Shown here: one piece after another, positions 7,296-16,388 of the stretch
How the letters are laid out: each line of letters begins with the position of its first letter
Position numbering within the stretch: position 1 is the stretch's first letter
NCBI GenBank assembly: GCA_946482545.1
Contig: CAMLRX010000048.1
Coordinates: 1 to 33,414, forward strand
Length of the DNA: 33,414 nucleotides
Origin: an uncultured Flavihumibacter sp.
GTDB lineage: Bacteria > Bacteroidota > Bacteroidia > Chitinophagales > Chitinophagaceae
Direction: 5' to 3'
Notes under the pieces: model-generated
Databases searched by the model: none
Told to the model about the DNA's origin: nothing
What the model saw: the letters and a program-made list of their open reading frames with translations, nothing else
Made by a program: the position numbers and the translations under genes

Positions 7296-8750
7296 TTAAA
7301 CCGTTTTTTCAACTGAATATTTTTTGCCGAACCTGTCGGTGGCCACCACTTTCACGCTGACTGCTTTCTGAGGAAGCGCGGCGGTGAAAAGGTGTTCCGT
7401 TTTGTGAGGCTCCACGAAGCCCCGGGTTTTCGGCAGTTCTTTGCCAAGATACAACATAACGGTTTCTGGATCCATCCCTTCCTGCTGCCGGAGGGTGCCC
7501 TTGTAAGTATTGTCGAGCCAGTATTCCACTTTCCAGGCGGGATCATGGTTCCATACGTTCACGAGTAACTCTTTTTCGCCCGACTGGCTTTGCTGTGTTT
7601 TCAACTCCAGCTGATGGTCGGCGGGCATTCCGGTTGATTTGTAATACCACTTCAGTTCCGTTCCGTCCACTTCATACACGCCGTATCCACCGGGCGTTCC
7701 ATCGCCACAGATTCTGCCCACCCACCAGGGGCCGCAAACTGTTCCGTGGTTGTGTTCAAAAACGCCTCTTTCTATCGAGTTCCGGTTGATGTGGGTATGC
7801 CCGGTCATCAGGTGCATCTTATAGCCTTTCGTGATATTCAGCAACACCTCTTTGTTTTTTGTACTCTTTAATATGGGAATATGTGCGCACAGTACCAGCA
7901 GGTGGTCTTTCGGAACGAAGGAAAGATCCTTTTTCAGCCAGGCCAGTTGCTGGTTGGAAATATGGCCATCGTATTCGCGGGCCTTTCCGAGATAACGCAC
8001 GTTATCCAGCACCACATAGTGCACTTTCCCGCGGTTGAACGAATAATGCGAGGGGCCGAAGTGTTGATTGAACGTCACATCCGAGGTTTCATCCCCCCCC
8101 TTTTCGAGGTCCATATCGTGGTTGCCCATACATTGGAAGAAGGGCAAGCCCATTTCAGCGACGGCGCCCGCGTAATCAGGGAACATATCAAGGGTATCCC
8201 AAACAATATCGCCTACGGTAATGCCGTGCAGCAGCGTTCCTTCGGGCATTTCATTTTTGAGCTTTACTACATCCGGAACGGTCTGCGTCATCATCTTCTT
8301 TACGTCCGCTTTTGTTTTTGTTTGCGGATCGGCCCAGATAAGGAAAGAATGCTTTTCGTCGGATACCGGTAGTTTTTCCAGTGAAAAAACAACTTCCTGG
8401 TCCGTTATTTCACCTGCGGGAACATAATGCTTTGTAATGCCTTTCTCCTGGAGGAACGCATGGCCTGATGGTGTGGAAATAAACACGAAGCGTGCATCGG
8501 TATGCATGGTAAAATCAAATGCACCGTTCTTATCCGTTTTCAACACGGAGAATCCATCGCTCACCACTACGCCCGTAATGCCTTTTCCATTGCTCACCAC
8601 TTTTCCTTTTACCCGTTTCTTTTCCTTCAGAATAGACTTCGGGTTCTTTTTCACCGCCTTTTTAACGTTGGCGGAAACGAACTGATAGCCTGTGAGCAAT
8701 ACGCCCCCTGTAAGTAAGAGGGAGCGAATGATAAACGATCTTCTTTTCAT
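7296..8750 (-). CDS. exported calcineurin-like metallophosphoesterase (MetallophosN/C type)
   Basis: Phosphoesterase with a dinuclear metal centre. The 484-residue protein begins with a twin-arginine-like signal (MKRRSFIIRS followed by a hydrophobic run), so export, perhaps folded by Tat, is likely. An N-terminal beta domain (about 45-125, MetallophosN-like) precedes the catalytic core: D141 in ADPQ (Gln where many members have His), GD at 180-181, GNHD at 209-212, H290 in CAHIP, and GHTH at 317-320. A C-terminal beta domain follows (about 330-484). It sits 12 nt after the PLD-like gene and 5 nt before the SGNH gene. It could release phosphate from glycerol-3-phosphate, phosphatidate or related esters. 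The substrate is inference. Confidence 0.9.
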   Translation of the reverse strand: MKRRSFIIRSLLLTGGVLLTGYQFVSANVKKAVKKNPKSILKEKKRVKGKVVSNGKGITGVVVSDGFSVLKTDKNGAFDFTMHTDARFVFISTPSGHAFLQEKGITKHYVPAGEITDQEVVFSLEKLPVSDEKHSFLIWADPQTKTKADVKKMMTQTVPDVVKLKNEMPEGTLLHGITVGDIVWDTLDMFPDYAGAVAEMGLPFFQCMGNHDMDLEKGGDETSDVTFNQHFGPSHYSFNRGKVHYVVLDNVRYLGKAREYDGHISNQQLAWLKKDLSFVPKDHLLVLCAHIPILKSTKNKEVLLNITKGYKMHLMTGHTHINRNSIERGVFEHNHGTVCGPWWVGRICGDGTPGGYGVYEVDGTELKWYYKSTGMPADHQLELKTQQSQSGEKELLVNVWNHDPAWKVEYWLDNTYKGTLRQQEGMDPETVMLYLGKELPKTRGFVEPHKTEHLFTAALPQKAVSVKVVATDRFGKKYSVEKTV

Positions 8751-8762
8751 TGTGCGGGTTGC

Positions 8763-9959
8763 TTAGAAGTTTATGCCGGGAATTGTTTTAAGTTCATTGA
8801 AATATTGAACGTAGCTGTCGTACAGCGGAGCGTTCACCCATTGCAGCAGTATTTCATTGTTGTTGCGCAACGCATTGGTGGTAAAATTATGAGACCCGGT
8901 TACGAGCACTTTGGCACTGGCCCCTGACCAGCTTCCTTCTATCAGCATGAACTTGGCATGGATATTCACTTTCTGCCCGGGTTGTGTCATATTGTACATT
9001 TTCACCGATCCACCAGCATTCACCAGTTCTTTCAACACCTGCTGCACTTCTATATCGATGGATGACTTCACCACCAGTTCCACCTTCGCTCCTTTTTTAC
9101 GGAGGTCAAGCAGTTTTTCAGCCACGTTTATCCTTGACTTCACCCAATCGCTCATGCCTATCCGTATCGTGGCAGTTGCCGGTGTGGTTATTTTATTCAA
9201 TATTTCTATGATCGTATCATCGCCGTAAGCGCTGCCATTCCTTCGTTTGGGAAGAAAGAAAGCCGTTATGCCTTCGCCCTCCTCTTGAAACTCCTCGTAC
9301 CAGAACTGGCTCATTCCTGCCGCAGCGCGCTGTTTCAACTGGCTCCAGTAATTCCTGAATGCATGGTATACGCCTTCATTCGAAAGCACCAGCGCATCCT
9401 GCATCTTTTTCGTTTCACTGATGTTCCAGTTGTGCGATGTCTGGAACACAATATTATTTCTTTTTCCATTACTGGTAACCGCCGACGAAACCAGCAGGAA
9501 CTTGTTGTGGTTGATGGCTGTGCTTCCCGCATCACTCACAGTGGTCACTACTTCCGACGGCGCAGACAACCGACTGGATAAACGCGGTATCAACATGCTG
9601 TTCATCTGGATGGATTCCTCCCTGCTTTTATCTACTATAATCTTCACCACAACACCTCTCTGGTGCGCTTTAATCAGTTCATCTTCCAGGGCCGGATAAT
9701 CCATGAGGTAGATGCACAAGTGAATAGAATCCTTTGCAGGAGTAGCTTTCACCAATTGTATGATCTTATCGATGATGGTATAAGACGACTGTCCCGCAGC
9801 TACTTTTGCCGGTTCCGTAAAATAGACACCGGGCAGTGTCAACGCCACGGGAACCAGGGATTCCTGCTGTTCTTCCGTGGTTCCTTCCCCTGCACCTTTT
9901 GAACAGGACAACAAAAAAACAACAACGATCAGCGCGATCGCTGTACAGTAATTCTTCAT
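8763..9959 (-). CDS. phospholipase D-like lipoprotein with two HKD motifs
   Basis: Member of the PLD superfamily, which attacks phosphodiester bonds through two HxK motifs. The 398-residue protein has a lipoprotein signal (lipobox LLSC, Cys19), so it is membrane-anchored outside the cytoplasm. HKD half 1 is HNK at 151-153 followed by a TSHNWN segment. Half 2 is HAK at 334-336 followed by GSHNFT at 355-360. The Asp of the HxKx4D consensus is E341 in half 2 and is not conserved in half 1. Some PLD-fold proteins are nucleases rather than lipases, and sequence alone does not decide. The neighbours (SGNH, GDPD, GlpT) favour a phospholipid or glycerol-phosphate substrate. A terminator separates it from the DUF5689 gene. 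Confidence 0.88.
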   Translation of the reverse strand: MKNYCTAIALIVVVFLLSCSKGAGEGTTEEQQESLVPVALTLPGVYFTEPAKVAAGQSSYTIIDKIIQLVKATPAKDSIHLCIYLMDYPALEDELIKAHQRGVVVKIIVDKSREESIQMNSMLIPRLSSRLSAPSEVVTTVSDAGSTAINHNKFLLVSSAVTSNGKRNNIVFQTSHNWNISETKKMQDALVLSNEGVYHAFRNYWSQLKQRAAAGMSQFWYEEFQEEGEGITAFFLPKRRNGSAYGDDTIIEILNKITTPATATIRIGMSDWVKSRINVAEKLLDLRKKGAKVELVVKSSIDIEVQQVLKELVNAGGSVKMYNMTQPGQKVNIHAKFMLIEGSWSGASAKVLVTGSHNFTTNALRNNNEILLQWVNAPLYDSYVQYFNELKTIPGINF

Positions 9960-9979
9960 ATGATCAAATTGTGAAGAAT

Positions 9980-10021
9980 AAAAAAAGGCGGTACGAATGC
10001 TTGTTGAAAGTCCGTACCGCC
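9980..10021 (-). terminator. intrinsic terminator inside the SusCD locus
   Basis: On the minus strand a perfect GC-rich 9-bp stem GGCGGTACG/CGTACCGCC (10013-10021 with 9987-9995) and a 17-nt loop are followed by seven Ts (9980-9986). It lies 13 nt past the DUF5689 stop and 20 nt before the PLD-like ATG. It probably lowers expression of the four enzyme genes relative to susCD, or marks the end of the first transcript. Confidence 0.82.
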
Positions 10022-10034
10022 CTATGTAATCCTA

Positions 10035-11561
10035 TTATTCTTTCAGCTTCGTGGCTCCTTCCGTTTCGATATCAGTAAGTGTGGAAGTGGCACTGAGCGG
10101 GAGTATTACCTGCGACCTGGCCTTCACCCATTTGCCGAGTACGGGATTGTATTCTCCGCCCAACAAATTGAAGAAACCGGTGGAAATACCGCCATACACC
10201 AGGTTCAGCGTATTGGACCCTGCCCTGTAATAAGGCTGATCCTCCAGTGTAATCGGGTTCCTCACATCATAATAATCCGTATCTCCTACCCTGAACCCCA
10301 CCTGCGGCGGCCCCGCGGTGTATATGGTACCGTTCGCGCCAACAAAAAGCACATCGAGTGGTTTGGTATCTTTGGTCACGGTCGTTCCCGCAAAAACAGC
10401 GATCCCCGATGCGTTGCCGCTGTTGGCCAGCAGGTTCGTGGTTCTGGTACCGAATCCATCACCATCCGTATTTCCATAATGGAAGGAACGGACCCAATTG
10501 GCCGAGCTGATGTTCGTGGAGCCACTGCCATTGATGACTTTGGTGGAGCCACCGATATAGAAATAAGTTCCTTTGGCCGCGAAACCTGTTGTAAGGTTAA
10601 ACTTATAGGTGCGAAGTCCACCCGTTGCCCATCCATTCACCGGAATACCAGTTGGCGTGGCGGTTCCCGCGTTGTTTACTGTAACCACGGAATAGGGAGT
10701 AACGGAAAAATCAATATCGCGCGTAGCGAGCAACTGGATGTATTCGTAATTGTTATCGCTGCCGTTGGCATCGTTCAGGAACCCGGAGATCACCATGGGT
10801 ACGATGTTTATTTCTGAACTCAGCACCACAATATCTTCTGCCTTGCGTACCCTGAACTCGGGAATGGTATCACCCGACGCATTAAAAGTGTTGAGTACAA
10901 TGCCATAATAATTAGCGCTGAATGGCAATACATCGTTCGCGATGGCCGAGCCCGGCAAGGTATTGAGTGTGATATCCCCGAAACCATCGTTCAGCATTTT
11001 TTGCCCGGAGAATACATCGGTTGGCGCAGGCAGCGGGTTAAAACTTCCCTTCACAATCACCGACAATGTCCCTTCATACCAATCAGGATGCTCCAGTATT
11101 TTGTTGATGGGTACCCTTACCACCGGCAGTGTATTTCCGGAAGACACTTTGGTGATGCCACCTTTGGGAATATCGGTCACCATCAGCAGGCCACCTTCAT
11201 TGGTGAGGGTAGCACCGTTCAGTTCCACATGCAGGGAATCTCCGGGTACATATCCGGCCGCTTCGCTGCCGATCTTCAAGGCAATACCGCGCAACGCATC
11301 CAGGCGACGCGCATCCTGCACGAACACCAGGCCTTCCGGCAGGTTGTTCCCGGAATGGTCCGATACTACCATAGCCGCCAGTTTTGTGGCGCCAAACATA
11401 TTTTGTGTGGTCAGTTTTACGTCCTCGCCTTTGTAAATACCACGGACATCATAGATGGCAATGTACGGACTCACCTTTCCTCCACCGTAATTGCCGTTCT
11501 TATCGCAACCTACTACCGCGGCAAGCGCCAGTACCAGTGATATATAGAGTAGCTTTTTCAT
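10035..11561 (-). CDS. DUF5689 domain-containing lipoprotein
   Basis: A 508-residue surface or periplasmic lipoprotein: MKKLLYISLV.. with lipobox VVGC (Cys19). Residues 25-270 match the DUF5689 pattern seen next to SusCD pairs in Bacteroidota (YIAIYDVRGIYKG, then DSLHVELNGA and NPLPAPTDVFSG). The C-terminal half is beta-rich and glycine/asparagine-rich, without an enzyme motif. I placed the start at the lipoprotein Met rather than 123 nt upstream, because the upstream extension would run into susD. It follows susD by 28 nt. By analogy with accessory Sus lipoproteins it may bind ligand at the cell surface. The biochemical role is unknown. Confidence 0.88.
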   Translation of the reverse strand: MKKLLYISLVLALAAVVGCDKNGNYGGGKVSPYIAIYDVRGIYKGEDVKLTTQNMFGATKLAAMVVSDHSGNNLPEGLVFVQDARRLDALRGIALKIGSEAAGYVPGDSLHVELNGATLTNEGGLLMVTDIPKGGITKVSSGNTLPVVRVPINKILEHPDWYEGTLSVIVKGSFNPLPAPTDVFSGQKMLNDGFGDITLNTLPGSAIANDVLPFSANYYGIVLNTFNASGDTIPEFRVRKAEDIVVLSSEINIVPMVISGFLNDANGSDNNYEYIQLLATRDIDFSVTPYSVVTVNNAGTATPTGIPVNGWATGGLRTYKFNLTTGFAAKGTYFYIGGSTKVINGSGSTNISSANWVRSFHYGNTDGDGFGTRTTNLLANSGNASGIAVFAGTTVTKDTKPLDVLFVGANGTIYTAGPPQVGFRVGDTDYYDVRNPITLEDQPYYRAGSNTLNLVYGGISTGFFNLLGGEYNPVLGKWVKARSQVILPLSATSTLTDIETEGATKLKE

Positions 11562-11589
11562 ACTTAATGTTTTAAAATTATTGCCATAA

Positions 11590-13119
11590 CTAAGGCCGCT
11601 GCCACCATACGAGCGTAGACATATTATCCGCGCCCTGGCGGTCCACCGCGATCCGGTAATTGGTTGGATTCGTGGACTGAACATACACCGGGTAGTTCAT
11701 TCTTCCGGGCATGATGCCGCCATTCTGCAATCCCGCGCCTTTCGGCAGAACGGGATACCCTGTTCTCCTGTATTCAAACCACTGCTGGTAGTCTACCAGG
11801 AACAGCGCATAATATTTCTGCAAATGAATCTTCGCCAGTTTCTCTTCAAAAGATTCCGCATCGTTCCACTGAATATCCGCGGCTTCCAGGAAACTCTGGA
11901 TGGCCACGTTCCAGGTGGGCACCCAGTATTTGATGGCGGCTTCGGCCCCCAGGTTATAATGTGCGGCCGGTGATGCGGATGTCCATCCCCGTAAGGCTGC
12001 CTCAGCGCGGATGAACTGCACTTCGGCGTAGTTCATGATAATGCCCGTCATGGGATCGTTCATTAAAGTAGGCGCTGCGTTACCGGAAACGGTTTGGTTC
12101 GTAGAATAGAAGTAGGATTTCTTTTCCGGATTTTCATTGGGATGGTAGCCGCTGGGCACGCCCTGGAAAGAACCCTGGAACGCCGCTATGCGCCACCTGT
12201 TCACGCCACTGGTTCCCCAAACGGGATCAATACGTGGATCACGCCAGTTCACCAGGTTGTCTATGAAGAAACTCGCGATGGCGGGCTGCCGGAAATCCTG
12301 TTCCCGAACGGTAAGCAATGGTGAGTTGAGTGCGCCGCCTCCAATCCATCTTACAATAGCAGACTCGTCATTGTTGGCTATTACCGGGTAGTTTGCGGAA
12401 TTGGTTTCCAGTATTTCCCTGATTTTAGCGATGCAGTCATTAGCCACCTCAGGTTTATGAGAAATACGCAGCAGCAAACGCAGGTACAAAGAGTTTCCAA
12501 ATTTCCTCCAGCGGGAAATATTGCCGCCGTAGATGGGATCACTTGCGCCAATAATGGCAGTATCCAATTTCAACAATTCGTTCGCCTGCTCCAGTTTGCT
12601 GAAGATATCCAGGTAAATCGTTTTCTGCTCGTCGAATTTCGGTTCGAAGTTCAGGCTATCCTTTCCCTGGTTCGATTCAAAATATGGAATATCTCCGAAG
12701 GTATCCGTAAGGTTGGCATAAATCCAGCTTTGGAGGATCAGGGAGATGGCGCGGTAAGAAGAATTGCTGTTGGGTGCCGTGTTCGCTACTTTGTAGATAT
12801 CCTTGATGTCCGTAAGCTGCGAATACAATCCATTGTAAAAATAATCCGAGAGGTTCGACCTGAAATCGTACCGGAAAACGCGTCCTTCCGCATCGCCCAT
12901 ATCTACGGTCACCTGCATGAGTTCATTGTTGAAGTTCCTGTTCCGGATCATGTTATAGGTCATCGTATTCACGACGGAAGGCTGCAACAATTGTTGCGGC
13001 AGCGCTTCGGGCACCGCGTTCGGATTAGTGTTTTTTTCCGTAAAACCTTTAGTACAGGAACTGAACGCTACACTTCCCAACAGGAGTGTGGCGGTTATAT
13101 GTTGAAGTATTTTTTTCAT
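11590..13119 (-). CDS. SusD/RagB-family outer-membrane lipoprotein (SusD-like_2)
   Basis: Surface lipoprotein that captures ligand and acts as the lid of the partner SusC channel. The roughly 509-residue protein has a lipoprotein signal (MKKILQHITA.., lipobox FSSC, then TKGFTEKNTNPN, a typical SusD-like N terminus). Helical TPR-like segments and the conserved phrases MNYAEVQFIRAEAALRGW and YQQWFEYRRTGYP mark the SusD_2 type. An in-frame ATG at 13128, 1 nt past the susC stop, is an alternative start that would add MMT. The gene order susC-susD-DUF5689 suits a dedicated uptake unit. Ligand specificity cannot be read from sequence. The GDPD and GlpT neighbours suggest a phosphodiester. Confidence 0.94.
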   Translation of the reverse strand: MKKILQHITATLLLGSVAFSSCTKGFTEKNTNPNAVPEALPQQLLQPSVVNTMTYNMIRNRNFNNELMQVTVDMGDAEGRVFRYDFRSNLSDYFYNGLYSQLTDIKDIYKVANTAPNSNSSYRAISLILQSWIYANLTDTFGDIPYFESNQGKDSLNFEPKFDEQKTIYLDIFSKLEQANELLKLDTAIIGASDPIYGGNISRWRKFGNSLYLRLLLRISHKPEVANDCIAKIREILETNSANYPVIANNDESAIVRWIGGGALNSPLLTVREQDFRQPAIASFFIDNLVNWRDPRIDPVWGTSGVNRWRIAAFQGSFQGVPSGYHPNENPEKKSYFYSTNQTVSGNAAPTLMNDPMTGIIMNYAEVQFIRAEAALRGWTSASPAAHYNLGAEAAIKYWVPTWNVAIQSFLEAADIQWNDAESFEEKLAKIHLQKYYALFLVDYQQWFEYRRTGYPVLPKGAGLQNGGIMPGRMNYPVYVQSTNPTNYRIAVDRQGADNMSTLVWWQRP

Positions 13120-13129
13120 TGTCATCATT

Positions 13130-16100
13130 TTAGAATCCGATTACTAAGTTGGCTCCGATGGTTCTGGTAGAAGGGAACTGCGCTGTTTCAAAACCCTGCA
13201 CGATATCGGTGCCGGCGAGCGTACCGAATTCAGGGTCGAACATTGGCCAGGGCGACCAGATGAACAGGTTCCTTCCATATACCCCGAAGGTGGCGCGCTG
13301 TAAACCAAGTTTCTTCAGCGCCTTCGCTTTCAGGGAATAATCGAGGCGGGCTTCGCGAAACTTGACGAAATCGGTAGAGAAAGTACTTCCTTCTCCGTTG
13401 TCGATGCCCCAGTGGGAACGGTAGTATTCATCAATGTTCGTAGCAATGGTGGTGTTCGGCACATACTTTCCGTCAGCGCCCAGTACCACTCCATTACCGA
13501 TGATGCCATTATAGCGGCCTGGGATCGTGTTCGTTGTTTTCCCCTGCTCCGCCAGTTTGTAGTGCATCAGCGAGTGGGCCACGGCCCCCATTTGTGCGTC
13601 AAACAGGAAGTTCAGCCTGAAGTTTTTGTAAGAAAGTTCATTGCTGAAACCGAATTTGTAACGGGGAATAGTATTACCGAGGTACTGCACTTCTTCGCTG
13701 ATCTTCGCGTAACCGGTGGTTTCATCGTACACGATCTGCCCATCCGGAGAGCGCACATAACCTCTTCCATACAAATCGCCCATGCTTCCCCCTACTTTCG
13801 CCACAATCTGTCCGCCGGCAACGGGTCCTGTTCTTAATACGACAGAGCTATCGAGCAATTCCGCCACTTTATTGCTGTTGGAAGAGAAGACGAAATTGGT
13901 GTTCCAACGCAACCCGTTTTTGATGTTCACGGGTGTTGCGTTGATCGCGAGTTCAAAGCCCCTGTTGTTTACACGACCGGCGTTAAAATACGCGGTAGCG
14001 TATCCACTGGACCTGTCCACCACACGTGAAAGAATCTGGTTCTTTGTATTGCCTTCATACAGCGCAACGTCGAAGCCGAGCCTGTTTTTGAACAACTTCA
14101 CATTTGCGCCCACTTCATAGGTAATCGTCTTGAGTGGTTTCAGGTTGGGGTTGGCCAGTACAGTTGGGTTGGTTAGGCCCCCCGCGAACTGACTTCCGGG
14201 CGATACATAATAGAAGGAAGTGAGGTATTCTCTTGTGCCACCGCTGCCCACGCCTGATGCGGAGAAGCGGAGTTTGGCGAAATCGATGGACGCGGGCATT
14301 GTAACGAGGTCGGACAATACAAAACTGAGGTTGGCCGATGGGTAGAAGAACCCGGCGTTCTCTGTTCTTGCTGGTGTTGCGAGTACGCTCGTCCAGTCCT
14401 GTCTGCCGGTGAGGTCCAGGAACAGGTAGTTTCTGAAGCCCGCGGTCAGGATACCGTAGAAGCTGTTGATGGCATATTCACTCTGGTAAGGCAGCGTAAT
14501 AATTTGTCCTGCGCTGTTGGCGAAACTATAAATACCGGGAGATGTGAGAGAGTCGGCCCGAAGTTCATCTTTATTATAGTTGTTGCGGGTGGCGCTTCCG
14601 CCACCGGTGATGGAGAAATCGAAATCGCTGTTGATTTTCTTCGCGTATTTCAGCAGAAAATCTGTTGTTGCTTCCTGTGAGAAGATGTTTTGCGTACGGA
14701 AACTTCCTTTCGGCAACCGGGAACCGGCATCGTAAGGTCTTTCCTGGGCGCGTGCCTCATAGCTGAAGTCCATGCCCGTTCTTACCATCAGGCTAAGTTC
14801 AGGCGTAAAATTATACGTGGCCTGCACGTTGCCGTTGAAAGCATGGCGGTTGGAGCGGTTGATGAACTCATACGCGATGGCAAAGGGGTTCTCCGGGAAG
14901 GTGCTGAAGGGGTAAGCGATTTGTCTTCCCGTCTGGCCGTTTCTCCAGTAATTCCTCAGCCAATCCATATCGGCATTGGGTTGCCAGAAGATGAACCAAT
15001 ACATGATGGACTGGTTGCCATATCCCGCACCGGGCAGGTTATCGCTCCATTTGTTGTTGTAATTTACTTTAGCGGAGATCTGCAATTTCTCGTTCACTTT
15101 CGTGTTCACGGAAAGGGCAACGGTATTCCTGTTGTAACCGGTGTTGGGTGTGATCCAGTTGTTGGTGACATTGGTGAAGGAGAACCTGGCGGAAGTTTTT
15201 TCCGTACCGCCTTCCACACTAACGGTATTGGTCAGTGTTTTGCCGGTTTCGAAGTAATTCTTCAGTTTATTCTTATAGGGCACCCATGGTGTTCTTACTG
15301 TTCCCCTGGTTTGGGTAACGGGATCCCATTGGTAGAACATCTGTCCATCGAAACGTGGTCCATAGGCGGAAGAGGTACCGCTGGTAGAAGGACCGTCTTC
15401 CGAGGTACCGAGGGAATAGTAGTTGGCACCGTTTAATCCCTGACCATACTCCCATTGGAAATCGGGCCAGCGGTTCACCTGTTCAATATTGGCGTTGGAA
15501 TTGAGCGTTATGCCCCATCCTTTCTTTTTACTTGCGCCTGATTTGGTGGTGATGATGATGGCGCCGTTCGCGGCACGCTGGCCATAGAGGGCGGCGGCAC
15601 CGGGGCCTTTCAGCACCGTTACGCTTTCAATGTCTTCGGGGTTAATATCGTTGATACCGCTTCCGTAGTCGGCGGGCATGTTGTCGCTGCTGGTACCATA
15701 GGCGCTTTCTCCTGAAATGGCTGTTCTTCTGCCACTTCCCTGGTTCATGATTACACCGTCCACTACCAGCAACGCTTCGTTGTCGCCGGTAAGGTTGTTT
15801 TCACCGCGGAGGATGATTTTGTTGGAGCCGGTGGGGCCACTGTTGGAGCGCACGAGGTTAAGTCCTGCCACTTTTCCGGAGAGGGCGTCGGTCCAGTTGC
15901 TGGCCATCGCGTTGGTCAGTTGCTCTCCCTGCACGGTGGTGGTGGCGTAGCCCAGCGCTCTTTCTTCCCGCTTAATACCCAGGGCGGTCACCACTACATT
16001 TTCCAGTTCATTCGCCGTTCCAAGAAGTTGTACATTCAGCCTATCCTGCTTTCCCAGCTTTACTTCTCTCACCTGGAAGCCGATGGCGGAAAACACCAGC

Positions 16101-16351
16101 GTTTCGTTCTCCGCAGCATTAATAGAGAATTCTCCCTTTTCGTTGGAAGTAGTTCCCCTGCTGGTACCCTTCACCTGAACGTTCACATCCGGGATGGGTT
16201 TATTGTCGTTGGGATTGGTCACCGTACCGGTGATCTTTTTTTGCTGGGCGAACAAAGCCATGTTCACCATCAGGAGAAGCACTGTTCCCAGTAAGCGGAG
16301 CAGTTGTGGTTTCCCCCCTGAAGCAGTCGTAGAAATTTTCATAAACAACAT
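13130..16351 (-). CDS. SusC/RagA-family TonB-linked outer-membrane transporter
   Basis: Outer-membrane beta-barrel that imports ligand delivered by SusD, powered by TonB. The 1073-residue length is typical. A signal peptide (to about residue 36, LFAQ) is followed by a carboxypeptidase-regulatory-like domain (38-115), the SusC signature VVVTALGIKREERALGYA near 120-137, and the plug (about 135-275) with NDINPEDIESVTVLKG and AAALYGQRAANG. The rest is barrel, ending in a terminal aromatic (IGF). An alternative ATG at 16342 (MKIST) gives an equally good signal. It begins 37 nt after glpT and ends 1 nt before the longest susD start, so transport through outer and inner membranes is genetically linked. 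Import of glycerophosphodiesters or glycerol-phosphate oligomers is inference. Confidence 0.95.
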   Translation of the reverse strand: MLFMKISTTASGGKPQLLRLLGTVLLLMVNMALFAQQKKITGTVTNPNDNKPIPDVNVQVKGTSRGTTSNEKGEFSINAAENETLVFSAIGFQVREVKLGKQDRLNVQLLGTANELENVVVTALGIKREERALGYATTTVQGEQLTNAMASNWTDALSGKVAGLNLVRSNSGPTGSNKIILRGENNLTGDNEALLVVDGVIMNQGSGRRTAISGESAYGTSSDNMPADYGSGINDINPEDIESVTVLKGPGAAALYGQRAANGAIIITTKSGASKKKGWGITLNSNANIEQVNRWPDFQWEYGQGLNGANYYSLGTSEDGPSTSGTSSAYGPRFDGQMFYQWDPVTQTRGTVRTPWVPYKNKLKNYFETGKTLTNTVSVEGGTEKTSARFSFTNVTNNWITPNTGYNRNTVALSVNTKVNEKLQISAKVNYNNKWSDNLPGAGYGNQSIMYWFIFWQPNADMDWLRNYWRNGQTGRQIAYPFSTFPENPFAIAYEFINRSNRHAFNGNVQATYNFTPELSLMVRTGMDFSYEARAQERPYDAGSRLPKGSFRTQNIFSQEATTDFLLKYAKKINSDFDFSITGGGSATRNNYNKDELRADSLTSPGIYSFANSAGQIITLPYQSEYAINSFYGILTAGFRNYLFLDLTGRQDWTSVLATPARTENAGFFYPSANLSFVLSDLVTMPASIDFAKLRFSASGVGSGGTREYLTSFYYVSPGSQFAGGLTNPTVLANPNLKPLKTITYEVGANVKLFKNRLGFDVALYEGNTKNQILSRVVDRSSGYATAYFNAGRVNNRGFELAINATPVNIKNGLRWNTNFVFSSNSNKVAELLDSSVVLRTGPVAGGQIVAKVGGSMGDLYGRGYVRSPDGQIVYDETTGYAKISEEVQYLGNTIPRYKFGFSNELSYKNFRLNFLFDAQMGAVAHSLMHYKLAEQGKTTNTIPGRYNGIIGNGVVLGADGKYVPNTTIATNIDEYYRSHWGIDNGEGSTFSTDFVKFREARLDYSLKAKALKKLGLQRATFGVYGRNLFIWSPWPMFDPEFGTLAGTDIVQGFETAQFPSTRTIGANLVIGF

Positions 16352-16388
16352 TCTGGGTTTGTTAAAGATTGTATAGGTCAGTTTTGTT

